A stretch of 6,592 bases of DNA, taken from positions 1 through 6,592 of the forward strand of contig JAKAWN010000380.1 in NCBI GenBank assembly GCA_021827245.1. Direction: 5' to 3'. The DNA comes from Acidobacteriota bacterium. GTDB taxonomy: Bacteria; Acidobacteriota; Terriglobia; UBA7540. The stretch's first letter is position 1; the number at the start of each line of letters is the position of its first letter. Made by a program: the position numbers and the translations under genes. The notes beneath the pieces were generated by a model, which searched no databases, was not told the origin of the DNA, and saw only the letters and a program-made list of their open reading frames with translations. This document shows, one piece after another, positions 1 to 5,641 of the stretch.

Positions 1-438
1 CGGCAAGGGCTCTGCCATCAGAACCCAGAGGTGCCCGCCGCGATGGCTCTTTTCCAGCGCCGACTCGACACCGTCCTGCTTCAGGTAATAGCCCAGCTTG
101 ATCAGGTCCGGCAGCGCGTTCTTGTAGTCGGCGTCAATCGCCACCCACTTGCACCGCTGGTTTTCGGGATTGATCGCATAGAGGGCAATCGTGATTTCGC
201 CCTCGATGTGGCGACGGATGGTGTCGAGCGTCAGGCTTAGCCCCTGGCCCGTTTTCTTGTCGGTGGGCCGGAAATAGTAATGCCGGCCGCTCTCCGGGTG
301 CGGCCGGTCTGACTGCAAGGTGTAGGCCCGCCGGTTGACGAAGAGGCGGAAGTAGTCCGCCACAACGCCCACGGGCGCTTTGAGACGGTGCCTCCGCATC
401 ATTTCCTCTCGCACGTCGGGTGGTCGCCACAGCTCCAT
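1..438 (-). CDS. Archaeo-eukaryotic primase (AEP) family protein, N-terminal part (cut by window edge)
   Basis: The visible 146 codons read from an ATG at 438 down to base 1 without a stop, so the C-terminus lies outside the window. The fragment matches the primase-polymerase fold of the family called TOTE conflict system AEP. It has a helical lead with RLFVNRRAYTLQ (31-42), then HYYFRP (53-58), then LYAINPENQRCKWVAIDAD (86-104), which carries the acidic hhDhD metal-binding pair D102 and D104. Next come VESALEKSHRGGHLWV (124-139), whose S131 and H136 fit the AEP sxH nucleotide-binding motif. Known members make primers or short DNA in plasmid replication or conflict systems. No Shine-Dalgarno sequence precedes the ATG; the frame stays open upstream to about 652 without another ATG, so the start could differ (a TTG lies at 472-474). 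Any downstream helicase or nuclease domain cannot be seen. GC in a sampled stretch is about 67%. The AEP assignment is firm; the subfamily is less sure. Confidence 0.82.
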   Translation of the reverse strand, partial: MELWRPPDVREEMMRRHRLKAPVGVVADYFRLFVNRRAYTLQSDRPHPESGRHYYFRPTDKKTGQGLSLTLDTIRRHIEGEITIALYAINPENQRCKWVAIDADYKNALPDLIKLGYYLKQDGVESALEKSHRGGHLWVLMAEPLP

Positions 439-445
439 GCTTGCA

Positions 446-474
446 GTGGTAAAACGAAAAATATTTCTCGTCAA
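446..474 (-). promoter_or_regulatory. Possible promoter of the primase gene
   Basis: On the minus strand TTGACG (469-474) matches five of six bases of the -35 consensus. After a 17-base AT-rich spacer follows TACCAC (446-451), a poor -10 box with three of six matches. A transcript starting seven bases after it would begin at the ATG of the primase gene, which would fit the missing Shine-Dalgarno sequence and a leaderless message. This rests on sequence similarity alone. Confidence 0.25.
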
Positions 475-534
475 ACAGCCGCCAAGTTCTGAAGCTGGTC
501 TGCGACGCCTTTTCGCCTGCGTTTCTGTGAAATT

Positions 535-596
535 CTTGCCTCTGGGAGCCCTATTGCTTCGCTCCAGCCGGAGTGTCAGGGCTATGCTTGGGCAAG
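535..596. repeat. Three-tier nested inverted repeat (stem-loop)
   Basis: Three six-base arms pair in nested order: CTTGCC (535-540) with GGCAAG (591-596), AGCCCT (547-552) with AGGGCT (578-583), and CGCTCC (560-565) with GGAGTG (570-575, one G-T pair). The tip is a four-base loop, agcc. Internal loops are 6/7 and 7/2 bases. The structure could form in RNA from either strand or as a cruciform. No T-run follows, so it is not a typical intrinsic terminator. Confidence 0.5.
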
Positions 597-761
597 TTGA
601 TTTTGGGGTGACAGCAGTGAAGAGATGGGGTTCTCTCGTAGAATCATGAGGTTAGGCGTTGGTGGCCAAGAGTGCCGCGGAACCAGGCATTTCAACTCTC
701 ATAACGGCTACGGCACCGGCACGATCTGGGCCAAATTTTTTTGGTGAGCCAAACTTTTTAA

Positions 762-805
762 CAACTGGCTTTCTCCACAGGCGACAAGCTGGAGAGCGCC
801 AGTTG
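762..805. repeat. Long imperfect hairpin, 16-base arms
   Basis: The arms at 762-777 (CAACTGGCTTTCTCCA) and 790-805 (TGGAGAGCGCCAGTTG) pair over 16 positions with one T-C mismatch and one G-T pair, around a 12-base loop. The left arm runs into TTCTCCACA (771-779), one base away from the DnaA box TTATCCACA. No U-rich tract follows on either strand, so a terminator is unlikely. It could be a protein-binding site, an origin element or a structured RNA downstream of the 129-residue gene. Confidence 0.55.
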
Positions 806-891
806 ACTTCAAGCAACCCCCAACCTTCCTGCTATCCACCTGTTTTGAACGGGTTAGAGCACGCCCCTGGAAGCGGGCAAGAGACATGTGT

Positions 892-1281
892 TCAGACGGG
901 CCGACTTGTTGGGCTTTGCGGCCGCTGGCCGGGGGTGACGAACCATTGCATGGCTGGGCAAAGCAACCTTGGTGACTCGACCAGCCTGAGAAAATGACAT
1001 TGATTGACCAGGACATCGAATTCCGCCGGGCTGTACCCGCCGTAATTCCGGTCGTTGAAATCAACCCAAAGCCATACGCACCGCTTGCGGTCGTAAACGT
1101 AGATGGCACCGCAATCGAGCGCATCGGCGTGTGCAAGAAAGACCACGACGGCCGTTGGAAATTGAATCCAGCGGTGGATTTTGGGGAATTCGGCAAACTT
1201 CAAGAGCTTTGCCGCCGCCTCGTCGAGCGTATGTTTTCGATCCAGACTCTGCACTTCTTCAAGCTGCATTTGGCCGAACAT
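892..1281 (-). CDS. Hypothetical protein, 129 residues
   Basis: I do not recognise a named domain. The start is the ATG at 1279-1281: the minus strand has AGGAGG at 1290-1295, eight bases upstream, an ideal ribosome binding site. A TTG directly in front is a poorer choice. The product looks like a real globular protein: an amphipathic N-terminal helix (HTLDEAAAKLLKFAEF), a hydrophobic strand (FPTAVVVFLAHA), then strand-rich GAIYVYDRKRCVWLWVDFND and a GGYSPAEFDVLVNQCHFLRL segment. There are no membrane spans or signal peptide. The last 20 or so residues are Pro/Ser/Arg-rich and look unstructured. It lies on the same strand as, and upstream of, the primase gene, separated by 453 bases, and may belong to the same element backbone. 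The opposite-strand frame (994-1311) and the overlapping minus frame (708-1196) are shadows of this gene. Confidence 0.7.
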   Translation of the reverse strand: MFGQMQLEEVQSLDRKHTLDEAAAKLLKFAEFPKIHRWIQFPTAVVVFLAHADALDCGAIYVYDRKRCVWLWVDFNDRNYGGYSPAEFDVLVNQCHFLRLVESPRLLCPAMQWFVTPGQRPQSPTSRPV

Positions 1282-1360
1282 CAAAGTCTCCTCCTGGATG
1301 GTAGGTCTTGAAATTGTGATTTAAGAGGTTTCGGGGGGCTTGCGCACAACCACTAACGGC

Positions 1361-1383
1361 GAGATGATCTCAGGCTGTATAGA
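1361..1383 (+). promoter_or_regulatory. Candidate operator palindrome next to a -10-like box
   Basis: GAGAT-g-ATCTC (1361-1371) is a perfect 11-base palindrome. It ends six bases before TATAGA (1378-1383), a -10-like hexamer facing the helicase gene. No recognisable -35 lies 17 bases upstream. If the -10 box is real, a repressor at the palindrome would block the promoter spacer. Palindromes this short also occur by chance. Confidence 0.22.
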
Positions 1384-1398
1384 AGGACAGAAGGATTG

Positions 1399-1596
1399 AT
1401 GGGCCACGCCCACAACGCTGCGGCGGGCTCCAAGCGACGTTTTCAAAGAAGTCAATCATCGTTGTACGAGCGTCCCTCTTCTTGGAAAAGCGAGAGCTTC
1501 CGGTGGTGGGAAGGCCGTTTGTCCTTACAAGGGGATGCGTCGGTCAACGGTATGGGATTTCGTCCGAGCAGCCCATCAAAGAAGAGGAGGTTGTGA
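1399..1596 (+). CDS. Doubtful 65-codon reading frame upstream of the helicase-nuclease
   Basis: An ATG at 1399, with AAGGA four bases in front, opens a 65-codon frame. Its TGA (1594-1596) shares one base with the ATG of the helicase gene, a TGATG junction of the kind used for translational coupling. The product is Ser/Arg-rich and basic, ends in KKRRL, and has no domain or clear secondary structure pattern. It could be a leader peptide or a chance frame. I favour chance, but the junction justifies listing it. Confidence 0.18.
   Translation: MGHAHNAAAGSKRRFQRSQSSLYERPSSWKSESFRWWEGRLSLQGDASVNGMGFRPSSPSKKRRL
1585..1590 (+). promoter_or_regulatory. Ribosome binding site of the helicase-nuclease gene
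   Basis: AGGAGG lies five bases before the ATG at 1596 and is the best Shine-Dalgarno sequence on the plus strand near this gene. It decides the start: the same frame is open upstream to a TTG at 1482, but that codon has no comparable site and the extra 38 residues do not look like folded protein. Confidence 0.75.
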
Positions 1597-4500
1597 TGCA
1601 GACTGACAAGCTCGATTTTCCGCTGCGACATCTTTCTGTTAGGGTCCCTTGGCATGACGCAGGGTGGGCTGGCTCGGTCTGTATTGCGCCTCAACTGAAT
1701 GGCGCCTGCGCGAAGTTGAAACGAATCTCGGAGCACAAAAACGAGGAGCAGGAAAAACCAAACGCTGGCCGCTCCTTGGAGGAGTTGCCGAATGAGCAAT
1801 GGCCCTGCTGCGTGGAAGAACGCGCAACCTTCATGGCACCATTCGAAATGGAACAAGTTAAGCGTCACGCGTTGGCGGAGCGCAATCCCAAAATATACGG
1901 TCATTTCCAGCCCACACCCCAACGCTACCCAGCCTACTCAGCGGGGATAGTACCCTTCCGTTGGATGATGATTGAGAACATGCGAATTTATGGCGAACTC
2001 TACGATCTGGATGTGGATGAAGAGCGTGAGCCTGACCTCGGCTACAAACAGGATTGGGTTCACGAAATCGGAAATCAGACAGCACTGCTTAACGGCTTTG
2101 CGGCGCATCTACGAGAAGAAGATTCGCTGTGCTTTTTCTACGCCAAGCATGTTCCTTTCGTCGAAGGGACAGGCAGAATTCTGATAGGAGTGGGAAAAAT
2201 CAGGAAGATCGGATCATTGACGGAGTACAAGAAGAAAGCCGAAGGTATGTCGGGCATGCTGTGGGAACGACCGGTACAACACTCGATTCGACCGAAGGCG
2301 CACGACGGTTTTCTCTTACCCTATTACGAGGTCATCCGCAGATCACAAGATGATCCTTCGTTAGAGGTGGACAAGTATGCGGCGAAAGCTCCCGACGAAC
2401 ATTGGGATGAATTCTCCTACGGGAGCGAACTTGTCACTCACGATGGAGCGATCGCTGCGTTGCTTTCTGTGGACAAAACTCTCAACCGCATGGAGTCTGA
2501 ACTTGGAATTACAAGTACCTGGCAAAAGCAGTGGGTCCACGATTACCTTGTCCGACTTTGGAAGGTGCGCGGAGCATTTCCCGGCTTGGGAGCGGTCCTT
2601 ACTGCATTCGGACTCTCAAGGGGAGTATTTGTGGCTCACGCCCTCCAACAAAGGGCTGGAGAAAATGAAGATCCTTGGCCCTTGATTGACACCGCGTTCA
2701 ACGCTCCGGGTTCGGTCTTGCCAAAGAGTCTGCACAAGGACCTGAAGGAACTATCACCGACTTGGTATAAGCTTACAAGAGAGCGCAAAGCTTTTTTGCG
2801 CCTGTTGAGCCGGTTCGAGTTAAATAGAGATCAAGCAGTTGCCCTCTATGAGCATGAATCAAGGCAAGCAAGGGACTGGTCTGCGACGGACCGAGAGATT
2901 TTGCAGAACCCATACGTGATTTATGAAATCAGCAGGTATCATCCCGAAGGGATAGAACTGCTCACAGTGGACCGTGGCGTTTTCCCGGAAGACGTCGTAC
3001 GAGTCAAGCATAAGATGGAACTCCCCTCCCGTCTTGACTCAGCTATTGATTTACGACGTGTGCGGGCCTTCACAATTGCTGCATTAGAGGACGCGGCACT
3101 CAACGGACACACCATTCTCCCGAGATCCAACCTTGTCGAGGCGATATTGAGCCGACCTGCGAGCCCGGCTTGCTCCGTGACGGGCGATATCATATCAACA
3201 CGAGCTGTAGATATGGTGCCTCACGTGATGTCGATAGAAATGGAAGGTGACCTAGCTCTCCAGCTCGACCGGTATAAAACGATCGGCGACATCGTGCGCA
3301 AGCAGATAAAAGGGAGGAGCGCGGGGCAGCGTCATACGGCAAATCATGACTGGCTTGCGTTGCTGGCAGAGAAATTTGGGCCTGCAACAGAAGCCGAGGA
3401 AAAAAAGGCTCGTGCAGAGAAGGCGGCGGCACTTAAAGAATTAGCGGAGGCGCGCCTGAGCGTGCTAGCAGGGCCGGCCGGAACGGGAAAGACAAGTCTC
3501 CTCGGAATTCTGTGTGCTCAGGCGGAAATCCGCAAGGATGGACTCCTTTTGCTGGCACCAACTGGAAAGGCCCGGGTCCGCATGCAAGAGCTTGCGGGTG
3601 GAGCCGGAGCTAGAGCGTTCACGCTCGCGCAATTCCTCAATCAGTACGGGCGATATGACACTGAAGCGGCGCGCTACATTCTGAGCGACCGCCCCAAGGC
3701 CACGGGATTTGGCACGGTCGTCGTAGATGAATCTTCTATGCTGACCGAGGACATGATCGGGGCATTGTTCGAAGCTTTACAGGGCGTAAAGCGCTACATT
3801 CTTGTTGGAGACCCAGCCCAGTTGCCGCCGATTGGAGCTGGACGCCCATTCGTGGACATCGTGGCCGAGTTGCGGCCAGCCGATTACGAGTCGCGCTTTC
3901 CGCGTGTTGCAACCAGCTATGCGGAGCTGACAATTGAACGCCGACAAGTCGGCTGCGATCGGCCTGACCTGCGTCTTGCGCGGTGGTTCAGTGCAAATCC
4001 ACCATCGGCTGGCGAGGACGATGTGTTCACTTGTGGTGAAAAGGACCACCCGGCCCTTCGTTTTGTCGAGTGGCAGAAGCCGGACGACTTCCACGACAAA
4101 CTCATTGAGGTCCTAGTAGAGGAGCTAGGATTGAGCGGGATTGGCGATCTTAGGGGATTTAATAAGAAGCTGGGGGCAACAATCAGCGGGGACTACGATT
4201 ATTTTAACGCAACATACAACGGCAAGAGGGGCGCGGTCGCAGCAGTGGAAGATTGGCAAATCTTGAGTCCTTTGCGCGGAATGCCTTTCGGTGTTGGCAA
4301 CATCAACAGGCAGATCCATGAACGCTTTCGCAGCGGGTTCCTCAAGCTGGCCACCAGCACCTGGCGCTCAATACCTACGCCAATGGGTGCCGAACGCATA
4401 GTGTACGGGGACAAGGTCATCAACCTAAACAATCACCGACGTGACGGAAAGAAGGTCTATCCTCAGGAAGGAGCTCTAGGTTATCTCGCGAACGGAGAAA

Positions 4501-5291
4501 TCGGAATCGCGGTGGGTCTCTGGCTGACTCGAAAGAACCCTAAGATTCTGAAAGTCGAATTCTCCTCCCAGCAGGGATTTAGGTACGATTTCTATAAAGG
4601 CGATTTCAGAGAAGAGGGCGATCCTGCGCTCGAACTTGCGTATGCTCTCACAGTTCATAAGTCACAGGGAAGCCAGTTTAAGTTAGTGATCCTTGTTTTA
4701 CCCGAAGGGCACCCGATTCTGTCACGCGAACTCATCTATACTGCTCTTACGCGTCATCAGGATCGTGTAGTGGTGATGCACCAAGGCCCACGGACTGTCT
4801 TGAAAGACTTCGCCGCTCCTCATCGCTCGGGGACTGCTCGCCGCATGACCAACCTGATGAAAGCGTGCCATATGCTGGAGTTCCCACAATTGAAGGGCAG
4901 CATTTTCCTCCAGGCGGGACTTGTCCACCGCACAAGCAAGGGTCTAGCTGTTCGGTCGAAATCAGAACTCATCATTGCTGAGGCCCTGATAAATGCCGGC
5001 AAGGAATTTGCGTATGAGAAGCCGCTAACGCTAGGTGGCACGACACGCTATCCCGACTTTACAGTTGAGGATGAAATTTCTGGCCGGACAACCTACTGGG
5101 AACATCTCGGGCTACTCGAGCGAGAGGATTATCGTCGTTCCTGGGAAAGGAAACTTGCTTGGTACAGAAGGAACGGCATAATGCCGCGAGAAGAGGGTTC
5201 CGGACCGAACGGGGTGCTTGTAACGACCCGCGAATCAAGTATGAAAGGGTTCGATGCCTCGACCGTGCAGGCGGTTATTCGCAATCTTTAG
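1596..5291 (+). CDS. RecD2-like SF1 helicase with C-terminal PD-(D/E)XK-type nuclease domain, 1231 residues
   Basis: This is a large ATP-driven DNA translocase fused to a nuclease. Residues 1-290 form an extra N-terminal module: HLSVRVPWHDAGWAG (12-26) with Cys29, Cys38 and Cys71-72, then GSELVTHDGAIAALL near 276. Residues 325-530 resemble the RecD2 lead-in, with a hairpin-helix-hairpin-like FPGLG (328-332), NPY (438-440) and GHTILP (504-509). The helicase core follows: Walker A GPAGTGKT (626-633, Lys632), Walker B VVVDES (708-713, Asp711/Glu712), GDPAQLPPIG (738-747), ERRQ (781-784), ILSPLRG (889-895), TVHKSQGSQ (1019-1027) and YTALTR (1048-1053). The C-terminal domain has RSKSE (Glu1124), YPDF (Asp1154) and YWEHLG (Glu1169), an endonuclease-fold pattern. 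All helicase motifs appear intact. At 1231 residues it is much longer than RecD2 (about 700-850). It stands alone on this strand, with GC near 50% in a sampled stretch. A defence role is inferred; the helicase assignment is firm and the nuclease likely. Confidence 0.93.
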   Translation: MQTDKLDFPLRHLSVRVPWHDAGWAGSVCIAPQLNGACAKLKRISEHKNEEQEKPNAGRSLEELPNEQWPCCVEERATFMAPFEMEQVKRHALAERNPKIYGHFQPTPQRYPAYSAGIVPFRWMMIENMRIYGELYDLDVDEEREPDLGYKQDWVHEIGNQTALLNGFAAHLREEDSLCFFYAKHVPFVEGTGRILIGVGKIRKIGSLTEYKKKAEGMSGMLWERPVQHSIRPKAHDGFLLPYYEVIRRSQDDPSLEVDKYAAKAPDEHWDEFSYGSELVTHDGAIAALLSVDKTLNRMESELGITSTWQKQWVHDYLVRLWKVRGAFPGLGAVLTAFGLSRGVFVAHALQQRAGENEDPWPLIDTAFNAPGSVLPKSLHKDLKELSPTWYKLTRERKAFLRLLSRFELNRDQAVALYEHESRQARDWSATDREILQNPYVIYEISRYHPEGIELLTVDRGVFPEDVVRVKHKMELPSRLDSAIDLRRVRAFTIAALEDAALNGHTILPRSNLVEAILSRPASPACSVTGDIISTRAVDMVPHVMSIEMEGDLALQLDRYKTIGDIVRKQIKGRSAGQRHTANHDWLALLAEKFGPATEAEEKKARAEKAAALKELAEARLSVLAGPAGTGKTSLLGILCAQAEIRKDGLLLLAPTGKARVRMQELAGGAGARAFTLAQFLNQYGRYDTEAARYILSDRPKATGFGTVVVDESSMLTEDMIGALFEALQGVKRYILVGDPAQLPPIGAGRPFVDIVAELRPADYESRFPRVATSYAELTIERRQVGCDRPDLRLARWFSANPPSAGEDDVFTCGEKDHPALRFVEWQKPDDFHDKLIEVLVEELGLSGIGDLRGFNKKLGATISGDYDYFNATYNGKRGAVAAVEDWQILSPLRGMPFGVGNINRQIHERFRSGFLKLATSTWRSIPTPMGAERIVYGDKVINLNNHRRDGKKVYPQEGALGYLANGEIGIAVGLWLTRKNPKILKVEFSSQQGFRYDFYKGDFREEGDPALELAYALTVHKSQGSQFKLVILVLPEGHPILSRELIYTALTRHQDRVVVMHQGPRTVLKDFAAPHRSGTARRMTNLMKACHMLEFPQLKGSIFLQAGLVHRTSKGLAVRSKSELIIAEALINAGKEFAYEKPLTLGGTTRYPDFTVEDEISGRTTYWEHLGLLEREDYRRSWERKLAWYRRNGIMPREEGSGPNGVLVTTRESSMKGFDASTVQAVIRNL

Positions 5292-5392
5292 TTGATAAGC
5301 TCAAAATTTGGTGAAGTCGTCATCGACAAGGATGAAAAGGCTTGTAATTTGATTTCCCCCGCTTGACTTTCACTCCAAGGCGGGTAGCCACT

Positions 5393-5460
5393 CTTGGTCG
5401 CCAAACGATTCCTCTTCCTGCTCGGTGGGGGATCAATCGACTTGATACTCGCCGACCAAG
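5393..5460. repeat. Nested inverted repeat in the convergent gap
   Basis: CTTGGTCG (5393-5400) is the exact reverse complement of CGACCAAG (5453-5460). Between them lies a second small hairpin, ATCAA-tcgac-TTGAT (5432-5446). An alternative pairing uses CGGTG (5423-5427) with CGCCG (5450-5454), closing directly around the inner hairpin. It could be a protein-binding or structured transcript site. Confidence 0.4.
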
Positions 5461-5511
5461 GAACGGGCAGATCGAACAACCAGGAGCAAGGGTTCCCGCC
5501 GGGGTGTGAGG

Positions 5512-5571
5512 GCTGGAGCGTCGGCTGTGGTACGTTTGTCGAAGGCACACAAGGGAAACCAACGCTCCAGC
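5512..5571. repeat. Ten-base perfect inverted repeat around a 40-base loop
   Basis: GCTGGAGCGT (5512-5521) is the exact reverse complement of ACGCTCCAGC (5562-5571). Inside the 40-base loop, TGTG near 5526 can pair with CACA near 5547. The arms lie about 70 bases past the end of the directionality-factor-like gene on the minus strand. There is no T-run, so a binding site or recombination site is as likely as a transcription end. Confidence 0.45.
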
Positions 5572-5641
5572 TTGGGTGGCAGGATTCGAGGCGGGGTTAA
5601 CTGGCAGGTTTAGAGAATCGTTCAGGGAAGAAACTGAATCG

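Larger units (their letters stand above)
439..891. other. 453-base gap without a convincing gene, rich in inverted repeats
   Basis: Two plus-strand open frames cross this gap (380-649 and 659-997), but their products are low-complexity and show no domain, no good ribosome binding site and no codon bias like the neighbours, so they are not called. The gap holds a three-tier stem-loop (535-596), a short AT-rich inverted repeat CCAAA-TTTT-TTTGG (731-744) and a long hairpin (762-805). Two DnaA-box-like words are present, TTCTCCACA (771-779) and CTATCCACC (832-840). Lying upstream of a primase gene, it could hold an origin or a structured regulatory RNA. That is inference. Confidence 0.5.
1282..1595. 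promoter_or_regulatory. Divergent intergenic region between the unknown gene and the helicase-nuclease
   Basis: This 314-base stretch separates two divergent genes and must hold both 5' leaders. Toward the minus gene lies its ribosome binding site (1290-1295). On the minus strand, TTAAAT near 1319-1324 could be a -10 box, but no good -35 is correctly spaced. Toward the plus gene there is a palindrome next to TATAGA (1361-1383), a doubtful short reading frame (1399-1596) and the ribosome binding site AGGAGG at 1585-1590. Confidence 0.45.
5292..5641. other. Convergent 350-base gap with inverted repeats, no convincing gene
   Basis: This lies between the 3' ends of the helicase-nuclease and the directionality-factor-like gene. 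Open frames here (5288-5548 and 5320-5706 on minus, 5394-5600 on plus) give Ser/Pro/Arg-rich products without domains or ribosome binding sites and are not called. Two inverted repeats (5393-5460 and 5512-5571) and weak five-base hairpins (5326-5345 and 5621-5638) are present. None has a proper T-run, so no intrinsic terminator is called. Confidence 0.5.

Noticed and set aside
31..240. Plus-strand 69-codon frame at the left edge
   Set aside because: Antisense shadow of the primase gene, with no domain of its own.
134..430. Minus-strand 98-codon frame over the primase region
   Set aside because: Arg/Pro-rich product in another frame; the primase frame carries clear family motifs.
708..1196. 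Minus-strand 162-codon frame
   Set aside because: Longer than the 129-residue gene but composed like a shifted frame; the shorter frame has an ideal ribosome binding site and protein-like pattern.
1482..1595. Upstream TTG start giving the helicase 38 more residues
   Set aside because: No good ribosome binding site at the TTG, whereas AGGAGG sits five bases before the ATG at 1596; the family-like sequence begins after that ATG.
5326..5345. ACAAG/CTTGT hairpin after the helicase stop as an intrinsic terminator
   Set aside because: The stem has only five pairs, mostly A-T, with a ten-base loop, and is followed by mixed sequence, not a T-run.
5574..5600. tRNA 3' remnant suggested by a GATTCGAGG word
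   Set aside because: No T-arm stem, acceptor arm or CCA could be built around it.
1282..5641. Terminal inverted repeats or target duplications bounding the helicase segment
   Set aside because: By-eye comparison of the 314- and 350-base flanks found no shared or complementary words long enough to count.
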